A stretch of DNA of 64,000 nucleotides from Rosa chinensis (GCF_002994745.2 NC_037093.1:19293555-19357554), one strand, 5' to 3'; positions 12,225 to 25,746 are shown, counted from the first letter of the stretch. The notes: a model not told the origin generated them from the letters alone. Numbers and translations: made by a program.

Positions 12225-12985
12225 TGTTTGGCTCCAAAACCAGTATGGGTGCAAACTGTCTCTTTTGAGCGTGTGCGCGAGCGTGCGCAGGCGTGCCAGC
12301 ACCGTGGGGTGCAGTCATCAGGGAGTCCCTTGACCTGACTTCTTGAATCAAGTGCTGTGGACGAGGAGAGCACCAACATCGTCACCAAGCTCTTTTCTCT
12401 GCCTTCCGCAAAAGGACTTCTTGTCTTACGGGTAAGAACTTTGGTTGTGATGTCTTCGCGTCACCGAATCGATACTCAAACGTTGCAGGTTGAGAAGAGC
12501 AATCACTGGGAAGTTTGGAGAAAGCACGGGCTTTGCTAAAGCGTGACTTTAGCTTCGCTGGGTTGCGAGGGCGTTACCCTTGCTTCGCTGATAGCATCGG
12601 TGGCAGTAGCACTTATAGTCGGCTCTTGGAGAGACTAGGAGTAGAAGTACGGTCGCCGGGTTTCAACTAGGTTGACGGTATGCTCCGGGGAGGCTTTGAT
12701 AATCTGAGAGATTTGTTGATTTGAGAGTTGCCTGTAATTCGTCCTTGAAATCTGGTACTTATATCTAGGGTTTCGATTGTTCCTTGCCATAGAAGGATTA
12801 TTGATTGAAGTTTCGTATTCAATCTCTGCTACTTGACTCCAATTAGGGCTCGTTTTCCTTATGGATCACGGAATGGGCGAAGTTGTAACTCAAACCCAAG
12901 TAGGCTTATTTTTGGGCCGCAAGTATCGGCCCGCTATGCTAAATCCACTAATGGATCTTGCCAAAATTACTTTTGGGCTCAAACA
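12225..12985 (-). repeat. Tat-A 3' LTR
   Basis: Matches 25765-26514 over its full length with scattered substitutions and small indels, e.g. an extra CGCGAGCGTG-type stretch near 12275. Ends TG...CA. The TSD CATTT abuts its outer edge. Confidence 0.95.
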
Positions 12986-12997
12986 TTGCCCCCCAGG
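12986..12997 (-). other. Tat-A polypurine tract
   Basis: On the minus strand CCTGGGGGGCAA immediately precedes the 3' LTR, the place and composition expected for the plus-strand primer. Confidence 0.7.
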
Positions 12998-13250
12998 CCC
13001 CGAAATCAGGCCCGCGAAAATGTAACTGATTGAAGGGGACTTAAACGACACGCCTTACTGACCGAAACGAGGTCATTAATGAGGGTTGCGTCTATTCACT
13101 TTGCAAAACGTCTTTTCGTCGTATCGTTTCCCTCACAAAATCTCTTATTTAAATCCCGCAGCCATTTCAAACCTATCACATCAGAAACTCTTTTAGTCTC
13201 CTAAACCCAGAAACCCTCTTTTTCCGAACATCTTCCTCAGAAACCCAGAA

Positions 13251-16151
13251 ATGGCTCCCCCAAAGAAAATAGTCATCGATCAAGAGGAGGAACTCAATGA
13301 GAAAGTCGACCACACTTGGGGAACCAGCATCGGTGCCCGCTGTCACATCCACACTACTATCCAGAGACCTCTGCTTCTTAGACTCCCAAATCATCACGTC
13401 AGATTGGGTCCGGCGCCGCGAGATTCCATCCCCGACGATGCTATTGCCCTCTACGGCTTACCCATTCGTCGACCCATTTTGGTCCTCCGAAGGACCCTTG
13501 GAGATTTCAGCAGTTGGGGTGCACAAAAATATTGAGCGAAAATAGGGCATTGGCCTTCCTCTATCAGAGTGGCGGAGCTCTCCTGGTATCTCGAAGCGCG
13601 AGATTTGGCTCATTGGAACGCGGCAGGTATTACCCATACTATTGATCTATGCTTTCGCCTCCCGCGTTGTGGTAATCACTCGCCGCTCGCCGCCTTTCTC
13701 TGCTTTTGGAATACTGCCACCAACACCTTCGATTTTCGATTTGCCCAAATGAGCATCACCTTGTTGGATATCCTCACCATCACTGGATTGCCCATCGATG
13801 GCGAGCCCTATATGCATGGCCAATTCGACTCCGTCACCTTTACCTCAACCACGGCCCAAACCGATCGCAGCGCTCACAGCAGCTCCTATCCGCTGTGGCT
13901 GGCCTATTACCGCAGAAAGCACAATGCGACAGGTGGAATTGCCTTTCTGGAGTACTGGCTCTGCAAGTTCATCTTTTGTACTTCTGCCAACAAACCCAGT
14001 GGTCCTTGGACTTTTCTAGCAATGGCCCTCTATAATGGCCGCCGCGTAGGACTCGGACAACCAGCGTTGGGCGCCCTCTACCGCACTCTATACCAGGCCA
14101 TCATGCATCCTTTTGAGACTAGCATTTCTGGCCCTTTTTGGATCCTCGACTTCTAGATTCAAACTTGTTTTCCATATTTTCGCCGCGACAATATTCCACT
14201 GCTTCCACCAGATGATCAACTCTTGGGTCAATGGCTTAGCCGCAAGGGAAGGTACACATCCCCTCCTTATTCTGAGTGCTTCACATATCTGTACCTTCTG
14301 CACGAAATGCCCTACTACGACCTAGTGCTTGGTAGAAGATTCCCACCTCCACTTCAAAATGGGTTCCTTCTCGGGGCTCCTGACTACAGTGATCGCGCGC
14401 GCATGGCTTTTCGCCGCGCGATCTCCTGTTCAGATATTAGGCTTGCTGCTGATGAACTTAGTTATGAGCTTTACGCGCCCAACAATTTTGCTCGCCAATT
14501 TGGCCTCATCCAACTAGTGTCATTCCCCCCTCTATGATGTCTGGAACTACAACACTTCTTGGCGCAGAATTGGCCCCACTACTGGGCCTCCACCAACACA
14601 AAGCATGCTTGCAATGGCTGATCTCCCTGACTAGGCCAAAGACATCGCTCCCGTGGATGGGAATGCTAAAGGGTACGACCAATGGTGGTCAGAAGTCTCT
14701 GTCAACTGCTGGGGACAAAGGGATGATGAACTCTTCGCGACCATCTTCGAAGAACTGAGATAACCCTACGATGCTGATATTGAGTTACTTGCTCGCTTTA
14801 CTGAAGACGAGTCATGACCCCCGCCACCTGAACCGGCTCGGCGACCTGCGCGAACTCCACGCCCGGTCCAGGCTGGGATTGTAATCCGTGAGCCCCCTCA
14901 AGAGGTAATTGTCTTTGATTGTTCTTCACTCTCTCTGTCTGCTTTTCCCTTTTAACTCAAACTTTATTACATCAGGGAAGTGTGCCACCTTCTTGCAGTC
15001 AAGCAGTTAATGCTTCTCAGGCCACTGGACAGGCCGCGAAATAGAAAACAATAGTGAAGGAACCTGAAGTCGAAGACTCCTCTTCTGATGATGATGATGA
15101 TCCACAAACAGTAAGGATCTCCCCCTTATAAGGTCTTGAAGTTTTCTTTCCAAGTCTAATCTTTAAATCCTAACAGATTGCCGCCGCTTTGGCCCGAAAG
15201 CGCAGTCGCTCTGATCCTTGAACTGATCCGTGGGCAGAAGATGAACCAATTGCTGATCGACTGGTAATACACATTTAAAGCGAGCACTGGAATCTTCATT
15301 TCATTATGTACGACCGTATAACGCTCCTTATTTACAAGTTCATCGTTGGTCCTCCAGACAAGCTGGGGAAGGATCCTTCGCTATTGGCGAAGATGCGTCT
15401 GCTTCACACGCCCAGGCGCCGACTGGTTTTAACAATCCTCCACCTCTTATCGGTGCTATAAACAATATGCAACTAGCTCTAGTACCAGTTCAAGTCATAG
15501 ACGACAGCTCGCCTGAGGTTGAGGAAATAATACCGCTCCCGGACACACCTCGTGAGCAACCAACTGCAGTACTTATCACGGAACAAGTGGTACTTGATTC
15601 GATTCCAGTTTTTGGCGAGGTTGATCAAGAACCAATGCCAACAGCCATCCTTCACGAGCTACCTGTTCCAGAGGTACACCTTCTTTCTCGTCCTATATTC
15701 TGATTCCTGCCTTAATCTTTTGACGTTTTAACCATTCACTGAAAAGCAGAATCCTACCCCTATCGAGGAAGTGGCTGCGACCTCCGTAGAGGTACTTGGC
15801 GAAAATCCTATTGAACCAGACGGCGTGGATGCGGATAACCAAGAACCCATCCTTGATGCGCCCCAAGCACCCGAAGTAGGAAATGAAGTGAACCCTAAGC
15901 CGGTGCTGGAAGCGGTTCCAGTCGCAGAGCCTCTTGAGGCTCCTGTTGCTGCTGCCCCAAATCCGCTGCCTGCGCCTCCCTGCAGACTGGAAAGGCTGGC
16001 TCGCGTACTTGAAGTGTCTCCTCCTGGAGTTATAGATGATGCTAGAGAAGGTTTACGTCGTCTCCTGGGACCCGATATTCTGACGCCCGACGCGCCCGCA
16101 AGAGCTTTAGAGTATCTGAGGGTACTTCTTGTTCAAATGAGCCATCACTGA
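13251..16151 (+). pseudogene. Antisense plant-mobile-domain gene of Tat-A, five exons, broken
   Basis: Runs opposite to gag-pol. Residues coded by 13569-14156 match the plant mobile domain (PMD, MAIN/MAIL1-type): a conserved W/AGITHTIDL start, LITLLDILTITGLPI-like core and GLGQPALGALY. Four short introns with clear GT...AG borders can be read at 14905-14975, 15111-15176, 15264-15357 and 15674-15749. The downstream exons encode a Glu/Pro-rich C-terminal region (15467-16151) that trails off into stop-filled sequence to about 16560. The most likely original start is ATG 13251, in a CCCAGAAATGG context, but frames change before 13569 and near 14156 and 14530, so it is a pseudogene. PMD genes carried antisense by plant gypsy elements are known. 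Their role for the element is not established. Confidence 0.75.
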
Positions 16152-17989
16152 AGCCCAGTTCCTAAATATCGATCAGCTGCTGCAGGATCTCCCCTAATGG
16201 CTCAATAAGAAGGCGGCCGCGACTGCGCAGGCCAGGCAGACCCAAGCACACTATCTGACCCTTACTCAATAGACGGACACTTCGCGCGATTTCTTAGGCG
16301 ACCAGGGTACTCTCATGGATTTGACGCTTACAAGGAACCATCTCAGGACCTAGCTTCAAGATCTTCAGGCCCAATTAACTGCTGTAATGGCCAGGCTCGC
16401 CCATGAGGAAACCCAACTGGAGCAACCCTTAGCCGCTTTTGAGGCGCTGTCTCAAGAACTGGCCCAGGCTCGCCTGGTGGCCTAACAAGCCGCTCAAGCT
16501 GCTGCTGATGCCAGCTTTCGCCTGGATGAACATTTCCTCCGCCTGACTTATGCAGGCCGAGGGCTTTAGGCCTCTAATATTAGGCCCATTATATTGCATG
16601 AACAATATTAATATTAATATCATTATCTATGGTTTGGTGAAATATTCAGCCCACAGTACCTGGCCTAAATATTTTTGGAGTTACAGGCAGTTAAGCACTC
16701 AACTTTGCCTTTATTGCATATTAAAACCGTTTGAAAAGATAACCTCGAAATAGAGCGGTTACCTCCTCGAAGACTGCTCCGCTTCCCACGCGTCTTCAGA
16801 TTTCTTTCCTTTCCGAGATCATAGCATTCAATTTTATTGATACTCCCATTGATAAAGTTGAAATTGCTTCCACTGCCCATCGAAAGGTTGAAGCCACTGA
16901 GGTTGGCCCTATAAATATCTATACTTTGGATAAGTGAACACATACATAAACATGGCTAACCCAAAAATAACTCTGTAGGCCCTGCTCCTTTTCCTTCTAT
17001 TTCTGAAATCTTCTCCTTACGATCCCACCCTTAGCCTCTAAATCTTAGGCTTTATGGCTTAATCTCAATGCCTGGGTACGCCTTATGGCCTAATCTCAGG
17101 TCCAACCTCATGTCTTTGGTCTCTGGAACTTCGGATGGGATTCACCGGTTCCAATTAGACTAAAGAACATGAGGGGCTCCTAGCACGGGATACCATATTA
17201 TGGGGATTCCCTCTCCTCAGATTTCCCTGTGTGGAGCAAAACGAAGAAGGGCGGAAGGCCACTCCAGGCCGACCGTTCTTCTTCCACAGTTTACCTCCGG
17301 GGTCTGACGCACCGACATCTGTTTTTCCCCTGGAGGTAGATGAGGCAATTGGGCTATGCCAACGCTCTGGCTCCATCTCCATCTTAGAGGATAGCCAACT
17401 GGAAGGGCTGCGATGGATTATTTCCTTCCCTCTTCTTCCAGTACAGACGATAGCAGCTGCAGCCTGGAGTCAAGAGATGTGGGTGAAGAGAGGAAGAGTA
17501 AGAATGATCATCTCACTGCCTCTTCCTGCCGCAAGATCCAGAAGCTCTAAGAAGATCTGAAATCCTTATGATGTTTAGCCACTTTTGGCTTTGTAAACCG
17601 TAAATGTAATTTTCTCGAACACATTGTACTACTTTTGGCCGCAAAGCCATTTTATGTATGAAATTTTCTGAGTTTTGTTATTTTCTGAAAAATTATGATA
17701 TAATATGGCCTCTGGTATAGGCCCTTACATATATTCCTAACACATATTGTCAAGAAAATTGAAAGAAAAGTCTCAAAAGAAAAGAAACTGAAAGTTACTG
17801 CACCATGTAATGGCCGCAATCAAATGGCCTAGATGCATAGAGTGTTGCCCCCCTAGTGTTCTGAGGTGGAGTGAATGCATGAGGATGAGGCCACATATTG
17901 GCCTAAATGGAAAGGATGGATCAAGCCAAAGAAGACTATGTTTGCCCCCCAATCCCAGGAACAGCTGGATCTGGTGGGTCTTCAAACTC
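16152..17989. other. Tat-A spacer between antisense gene and pol
   Basis: Holds the decayed tail of the antisense gene (to about 16560) and then sequence without a usable frame on either strand. The T-rich part near 17580-17740 would serve as the 3' end region for both convergent transcripts. Confidence 0.5.
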
Positions 17990-19735
17990 CCAAACACTGG
18001 GGTAATACTACTTCAAGAACCTGCCGTTAATGGGGTTGCGGTGGAGGTCGCCGTCTAAATCTTTGAGGTGAAAAGCCCCGCGTTCCAGAATTCGGTGAAT
18101 AACAAAAGGTCATTCCTAGCGAGGAGTCCATTTACCGCGGCCAGTCAACTTTTCGCCAAATGGAAGGACTGCTTTCCAAACGAGTTCACCTTCCGTGTAA
18201 CTGCGACCACGCGTCCTCTTATCATAGGCGCTAGCGATCCGCTGCTTTTCTATTACCAAGGTGTCCAATGCCTCTAAGCTCTTTGTACTAAGGTCTTCAT
18301 GCTCTTGCTACATAGCCTGGACATAATCTTCACCAATCAAATGTTGTTGATCTTGGACGCGCAGAGATTGAACATTGATATCCAAAAGGAGAACCGCATC
18401 GTGGCCAAACATTAATGCATAAGGGGTGGAGGCAGTAGGGTTCCGCTTAGAAGTATGATAAGCCCATAACGTCTCATACAATGTGTTGTGCCACTGGCGA
18501 GGGTTCTCCACAAGCAGCTTTTTCAATAAAGTAATGATGATCTTGTTACTGGCCTCCGCTTGACCATTGGATTGAGTGTAATAAGGCGTGCTATGGATAA
18601 ATTGGATGCCATAATCATTGACAAGCTTCTCGAAATCACCACCCATGAACGATGCCCCCCTCTCAGACACCAAAACCTCTGGAATGCCAAACCTGCAAAT
18701 AATATTGCAAAAGATGAATTGGCGAATGGTGGCCCCAGAGGCCTCCTTCAAAGGCTCAGCTTCCACCCACTTAGTGAAGAAATCGGTAGCGACGATGATG
18801 AACTTGTGCTGGAGAGAAGAATGTGGGTGAATCATGCCGATCAAGTCCAAAGCCCAACCTCGCGCAGGCCAAGGTTTAATGATGGGCTGCATAGGAATAT
18901 TAGAAATGTGCTGGACTGGTCCATGTGCCTGGCAATCTTGGCATCCTTTTGCGAATGCGATACAATCCTTCAAAATGCTGGGCCAATAATAGCCATGTCT
19001 CCGGATAAGCCAGCGCATCTTTGGACCCGCTTGATGGGCTCCACACACGCCTTCATGCACTTCTCGCATCAATCGTTTCGCTTCGCGGCCATAGACACAT
19101 CTGAAATCGATGCCATCTTCACCGCGTCTACGTAACTCGTCGCCTCTGAGGAAGTAATTTAAGGCTAGAAAACGGATCTTCCTGTCGGCAGTGGGATCTG
19201 GTTGCTTGAGGTAATCTATCAAAGGTATGCGCCAATCTACTTCAATAGGCTCCAGGACCGCGATGACCGGATCATCAGGCGGGTCAGGTCTTACAAGCCA
19301 CGAAGGGAGCGTGCGTCGCTCAACCTTCAGAATGCGCTCGCGAACCCCATATTTCAATGTAATGCCTGTAGCCAGTTGGGTGACTTCATTGGCTGCGAAG
19401 TTGCACTCGCGAGGAATGTACTCCAAACCCACGTCATCAAATTGGTCCAACAGTTCAACGGCGCGATTCAAATATGGTACGAGAAAGCAGCTTACACACC
19501 TGTACTTCTCTTGAAGCTGATTGATCACGAGTAAAGAGTCACCGCGTACCTGGACGTCTCTCACTCCTAGCTCCAGTAATACTTCTAGGCCAATAATGAG
19601 GGCCTCATACTCTGCTTGGTTATTGGTGCACTTAAACTTCAACTGGAAAGAATATGAAAAACGATCGCCTGCTGGGTTTTCCAAAACCACCCCTGCCTCT
19701 GCAAGTGTTTCTGTTCTTGAGCCATCGAAAAACAA
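17990..19735 (-). pseudogene. Tat-A archaeal-type RNase H and integrase
   Basis: The main open frame (18308-19735) starts with the second RNase H (FFDGSRT..., NNQAEYEALIIGLE, IPRECNFAANEVTQLA). The integrase zinc finger follows (H-H-C-C around HEGVCGAHQAG and CQDCQAHG), then the catalytic core (LDLIGMI, VATDFFTKWVEAEPL, LVSERGASF, TQSNGQAEASNK). Downstream of 18308 the frame shifts, but the integrase C-terminus continues to about 17990, with GELVWKAVLPFGEK and a GPF-type motif whose Trp and Gly codons are stops. The second catalytic Asp reads Glu (SERG for the usual SDRG). Inactive remnant. Confidence 0.88.
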
Positions 19736-19738
19736 TAT

Positions 19739-21085
19739 CTAGGCTTGAAGGGAGACTATGGCTTGATACCATACAGCATATTCTAGAATACGCGCCAAAT
19801 CTGGTCGAGTTATGTTGGCGGTCGCTATCTCTAACTCTCTAGCTGTGGGGACATCCAACATAGGGTGATGTGCTAGGAAGTCTACGATGGCCTGTCCCTT
19901 TACTGCTTTCTGTGGAACGTATTGGAGCGAGAATTCAGATAAGGCCAGTACCCACTTGCCAATGCGACCTCTCAGAATAGGTCGCAACAGCATATACTTA
20001 ACCAGTTTGGTTTGAGCAATGATGCAAGTAGTAAAGGATAACATGTAATGCCGTAACTTGCATGCTGAGAAATATAATGTAAGACACAGCTTCTCCATTG
20101 GATTATACCTTGTTTCCTAATCTGTAAGTGTCCTACTGAGGTAAAAGATGGCATGTTCGATGCATTCCTCGTCATCTTGAGCAAGTAGGCTGCCAATGGA
20201 AGCCTCAGCTGTTGAAATATACAATTTTAATGGAAATCCAGCTCTAGGTGGAACAAGTACTAGCGGGCTAGCCAAATAGGCCTTAATTTTGTCAAAAGCC
20301 TCTTGATGTTTAGGTTCCCATACAAACTCATTTTGTCCCTGTAACTTCAGCAGTGGGGAAAAGGGCTGGATTTTACCTGTAGAGTTAGAGATGAAACGTC
20401 TCAGAAAATTGATCTTACCCAGCAATCGTTGTAGCTCCTTCTTTGTTCACGGGGGAGACGCGTTGATAACTGCGCTTGCCTTATGGTGGACTATAAATCC
20501 TAGAAAGTCACCTGCTTGAACTCCGAAAATGCATTTGGCGGGATTCATCTTGAGCTTGTGTTGCCGCATGCGCTCGAACACCTTTCTAAAATCTACGATA
20601 TGGTCTCCTCTCTTCTTAGACTTCACGACCACGTCATCAATGTAAACCTCTAAAATCTTCCCAATGATGTCATGGAAGATCAGGTTCATGGCTCTCTAAT
20701 ACGTTGCCCCAGCATTTTTAAGTCCAAAAGGCATGACCATATATTCAAAAACACCTGCGAACCCTGGGCAACGAAACGCGGTCTTGTGTCTGTCTTCCTC
20801 CGCGACCAGAATCTGGTGATACCCTGCAGTTCCTTCCATGAAGGACAGCAGTTCATGTCCCGCTACTGCATCTACCAGCATATCTGCGACCGGCATGGGA
20901 TAGACGTCTTTAGGCGTAGCGACATTAAGGTCTATGTAGTCCACGCAGACCCTTATCTTGCCATTCTTCTTGCGGACTAGCACTATGTTGGATAGCCACT
21001 TATTGTATTTGGCTACCCTGATGATGCCTGACTTATGCATCTTTTCAACTTCCTCTTTGACCAGGACTTGGGTCTTAGAGTTCAT
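19739..21085 (-). pseudogene. Tat-A reverse transcriptase and RNase H
   Basis: Three or four frame blocks. 20696-21085 has the RT fingers and palm (VRKKNGKIRVCVDYIDLN, FMEGTAGYHQI, MPFGLKNAGATY). 20447-20689 has the catalytic box IYVDDVVVKSKK-type, read as VYIDDVVVKSKK. 20117-20425 and 19739-20098 carry the first RNase H (LYISTAEASIGSLLAQDDEE, LRPILRGRIGKWVLALSEF). In the FMEGTAGY box the Asp normally found in the Tat 'MDATAGY' motif reads Glu, a likely inactivating change. A stop or frameshift separates each block. Confidence 0.88.
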
Positions 21086-21097
21086 TCTTCGCAGCTC

Positions 21098-22476
21098 TTA
21101 CTTCACAGGCCTCTTGTCAGGGAGTGTGGGCAGCTGATGGCATACCAAATCTGATGACAGGCCTGGCATGTCCTCATATCTCTCCGTGAAGCAGTCTTTG
21201 AATTCCAGTAATAAGTCAATGAGCCTCTGTTTTTCGCTAGGCTCTAAATAAGCTCTAATAGCCACTTCCATAGGCTCATCTACTGTTCCAAGATTGACCT
21301 TCTCGGTAGGGTCCCTGACCTTAGGAGGAGCATCATCCAGCGTTACCGGAGCCAGCTGAATCTCGTCTTCGTTTTCTTGTTCTTGGTCAGGGAACTCCTC
21401 GTTGACGATTTCCAAGGTCGTGATTCGATCATAGGCCTCTTTTTCGACCAGGTACGAGGATAGTCTTTCGTATAGCAAGTGGAAGGCCTCTACTCCTTCT
21501 TCTGGAAGGCCGTAATCCATTAATCGTTTAAGGGTTTAGGCACAGCATGGCCAGGCCTTTCTAGGTCTTCCTTTGCGAGCGTGAGCCCCCACTGTGCCAA
21601 TTCAGAGGCCGTCACCCCTGTGGGGCGGCCTTTGTCATCGATGCCACTAACCTGCAATAGAGTAATAGGCTCAAAGTAGTACCTGACATCTACATAATTC
21701 GCGGAAACTGGGAATGGACGAGGATCCACTTTAATCACCTCAGCTTTATCTGTTACCCTGTTCCACATAATCAGTTCTTGATGAAGAGTTGACGAAACAC
21801 AGTAACTCCGGTGGATCCAGTCCCTGCCTAGAAAGGCGTTATAAGCCGCGTAGCAGTCCTTTACGAAGAAAGCATAAACGCCCTCTGCGGGGCCCACCTT
21901 GATATGCAGGAACAATAAGCCCAATGTTTTCGTTACAGTCCCCGTGAAGTTCATGAGCGTGAGGGAGGTAGACTGGATCTTCTCTTTCTTGATCCCAAGC
22001 AAATGCATGGTCGTTGTTGTGATGACATTGACTGCGGCTCCAGTATCAACCATGATTTTGCTAAACTTGGTACCACCAATCTCCGCCGTGATGTACAGAG
22101 GCCTCATGTGTTGGACCTTGGCTGGGGTTGGCCTTGTAAAGCTCATGAAGAACTCCTTGCTGTTGGCATCCTCTGTTTCCAGAAACATAGCCTCCTCGAC
22201 AGGTGTCGTTGCCGCTGAAGTAATTTGTAGAGGTTGTTCACTGTTCTCCTCAGTTTCAATACATTCTTGCGCGGCGGTTGGCAGTGCGTGCTTCGCGGGA
22301 AGCACATAAACCATGTTGCAAGAGGTATCAACTGTATCAGTCTCGTCCATTTCTTCCTCAAGGTTGAGCTTGGGCTCATCAAGCTGGATGTCGGTGTTGA
22401 ACTGCTTAGCCAACCGGTCTACCAGTGACTCTTCTGTAATGCCTTTTACCTCACACTGCTTGTGTTCCTGCACCAC
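21098..22476 (-). pseudogene. Tat-A aspartic protease region
   Basis: The 318-residue frame at 21520-22476 has the retropepsin active site MVDTGAAVNVI, followed by LGRDWIH, typical of gypsy proteases. The next frame (21098-21520) is the acidic protease-RT linker ending at YEDMPGLSSDLVCHQL, which leads into RT. The protease motif itself is intact. The surrounding polyprotein is broken at both ends. Confidence 0.85.
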
Positions 22477-25400
22477 CTCCCCTGCTGTACTCTATTTTGG
22501 AGGCGCGACCACTACACTTTGGATTTTTTAGGTCTCCACTGTAAAGCTTCTGCAGTGTTGTCCTTGCCCCCAGTCTCTCAAAGACCGAGGTTTTGGTGTC
22601 TGGTTCCTCGCGAAACAACCTGCGCCTGACATGTGGCGGCTTAGTTGGTGAGCTTTCCTTCCTAGCTGGCAGAGGTGTTTGCTCTTTAGTGATCCTGCAT
22701 AAAACACTAGGCTTAGAGGGCCCTGACTCCGAGCGTGCTTGCTTTTGAAAATTGCGGGGAGCCACCAATGGCTTATCGGCTAATGCCTCCATCTCCTTCT
22801 AATATTGCTCAGGAGATTTGACCAGTTGCGAGGGTTTGATCAGACCCTGATCTAGAGCATCCAGCTTTCGCTTGGCTTCTCCAAACCTACGATGCAGTTT
22901 TCTTTTCTTGGAAGGACTGATTTCCACCGCTTTCCCCTTCGTTCTGGTATACCACTTGCCTTCCTTGATGGAAGACGTTGAAGAAGGTGGAATGTACGGT
23001 TTGGTCAAGATATCTCTGTGTTCATTCCTAGCCTTGTCATTTTGCTTCTGTTCTGCTGCAGCTGCCTTCAGCTTTGTGAACAAGTTGGAGTCCCTTGGGG
23101 GCGACGGTGACTAAATTTTGTCTCTTGCTCTTGGACTGGACGGTTGATAGTTTCGCGACGGTGAGGCCTACTTGATTGGCGGGAACGAACCGAAATGAAA
23201 TGTCTTCTCGACTTCTTCATGTGACACTTGGATGCCACATTCTTCCTTGCATCGCGAACAAAGGACGACTGGTGAGGCTTCGCTAATGGCTTTAGCTTTC
23301 TTCTTTACAGGGGTCTCGTTCCCTTCTATCCTCCCTTCTTGGCCCTTTGTGGTCAGATCCAAGGTTGGCCTTCTTTAGTTCTTCTTGGTCCAGTTTACAT
23401 CAACCATATTGATCTCGGTGTCCGAGAAAGGGTTCAGGTCTACTAGCGTTGCCGCGGTCGTTGGAGCTTCCACCTGTAAACTACCATTATTAAGCCATAC
23501 CTGAATTTGGTCCTTCAGCTTCACACAGTCGGTTGTGTTATGGTTCCAGAGATTGTGGAATTTGCATTACTTCTTTCCTTTCAGCTGATCTGGACGAGGA
23601 AAAGGTCCAAAGTCTGTCTTCACCATCTTCGCAGCGACCATCTCATCTAGAATCTCATGTGCCTTATTGTCATCCTATATATACGTCGCAAACTCAGGTT
23701 TGGTGAAGGCCACAGATTTGAGTTTGACAGGTTCCTTAGATATCTTCAATTGCTTGAGAGTTGAGCTTTTTCTTCCTGTCAGTTCAAATGCAGAGACATC
23801 ATTCTCCTCTTCATCATCTCCTTCCTGGCAAACTTCTTCCCCTTGAAGATGATAGTATGGATCATAGGAAGTTGGCTGGAAGTGCAAAGCAGCCACTGTA
23901 CGATGCTTTCCTGGTACATATGTCCCTTTGGACGCATTTTTCCTAGCATCAGTTTCTATGAGGAGATGCTCAAAGCTACCGACGTTTGTGATAAGCTTTC
24001 CCATTGACTGAATCATGCTACCATGTTGCTTCTTTCGTTGGCGAGGCCCCAGACCTTTGATTGCCAATTTAACCAACTCCCTTTCAGGCAATATCATGCT
24101 CAATTTGGCCTTCTGGATCTGAAAGCATTGGAGATAAGAGACAGCGGACTCGGTGGGCTGTTGGGCCATCTGGGTGAGAGATGCTAAGTCAACCTCAGGC
24201 TCAATAGCTCCAAAAGTCTCTTGAAAGAGCTTATCCATGGCTGGCCAATCAACCACTGACCCTGGTCGCAGTTTAGAAAACCATCTAAAAGCCGCGCCAG
24301 ATAGAGAAGTGCCAAAGATCCTGCACTTGAGGATGTCATCATTCTGGTACTGGCCGCACTGCACCTTAAACCTGGCCAGATGGGTTACCGCATCCTCAGT
24401 ATCCTCTCCTGAAAAAGTAGAGAATATGATATTTTTATAGCCTCTGGGAAAAGGCCCGAGTATTATATGCGGCGTGAAAGGTCCCTCATAGACCCCATCT
24501 AGGTGGGCCCTAGGATTAGCCAGCCTGATCATCTCCTCAACCTCTTCACGTCTCATATAGCCCGGAAAAAGGGGAGGTATCGCCACGTTCTGGCGAGCAT
24601 TCTGCAGGGGTGTAGCCTGGCTAGTGGCTGCTGTGCCTTCCCCTAGGCGAATTGTCTGGGGAATAGTGGATGGCTGCAATGTCATAGTTGGTACGACCAC
24701 ATCTTTTACCAAAGCCGTTATTTTGATCGGAGTGCTAGTCTGGTCAATACCATAATAATTTCCTAGAAGCTCTTCATAGACATTCTCTGCCCCGTCACTG
24801 TAGTATTGCGTAAATGCAGCAGGATTAGGAAGAGTGCTTTCCCCTGTCTTCTGAGTTTTACTCTTTTACGCAGGAGTTTGAGTGGCCTTAGTATCACCAA
24901 TTACCAGGGCTTTGTCCTTGTTTTTTGTTGCTGAAGCAGAGGCGGTTATAGCCGGTGTGATGGTATTACCGCTAATTTTCTCCCGAGCATTAGGAGGTAT
25001 GTATTTGCCTGTACCTGAAGGTTGTCCAAGTGAGCCAAGAATGGCGTTAGGATCCCTAAAGCCTTATTCAGCACTTCCTTAGCCTGGTCCAACTCGGCTC
25101 TCTGCATGGCAACTTGGGTCGCAAGATTGGACCCCTCATTGCGAAGTACTGCAAGCTCTGCCGCAGTATGCTTGGCCTGGTTAGCAATGTCAGCGGAGAT
25201 ACGCTTTCTCAGAGCGGCCTGGCCAGTCATCATATCCACAAGCTCCTTATGATTCTCCTGGCTTTTCTTGTACGTATCTTGCCACTGTCGCTGTGTTTGT
25301 CGCGACAGTATTTTGGAGTTCTTCCGCGAGGGCTCTTTCCATCCTTTCACTATATGCAGCATTATTTTGTTGAAAGATGGCAAGCCGCTCCTCAATGCTC

Positions 25401-25561
25401 GCATTCGCCGGGGCAATAATGGGCACAAAAGGTTCGATTGTCCCCTCACTCGCGGCCACTTGGGCAGCGTTGGCCGCGCCGCCAACCTCATTAGGTTGGA
25501 CATGAGGATCTTTGTTGCCCTCAGTAGCGGGTTGTGGAGTTCCACTCTGCTCTGTTAACAT
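22451..25561 (-). pseudogene. Tat-A gag
   Basis: Minus-strand blocks 24946-25561, 23675-24712, 23168-23362, 22799-23083 and 22451-22792. The 345-residue block contains the retrotransposon gag core (FSGEDTEDAVTHLARFKVQCGQ, FRWFSKLRPGSVVDW, PTESAVSYLQCFQ). The first block is Gln/Ala-rich with a probable coiled coil. The start is near ATG 25561 or 25545 (two overlapping frames reflect a shift close to 25250-25545). The product would form the particle shell, but at least four frame breaks abolish it. Confidence 0.82.
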
Positions 25562-25746
25562 GTCTGGTGACGTTGGGTTGAGTGAGAACTTCTGTGTTAC
25601 CTATTCGTCGGTAAGACCACGACAGTCGGCACGAGAGTGCGGCCTGTAACTGGAGGTCTTGTGGTTTGGGCAGTTTACGTAAACATTTTGGTAGGGTTTG
25701 CGCTTGATTTCCCAATGGTTGCAATCACAAAGAAATGCTAATGGTC

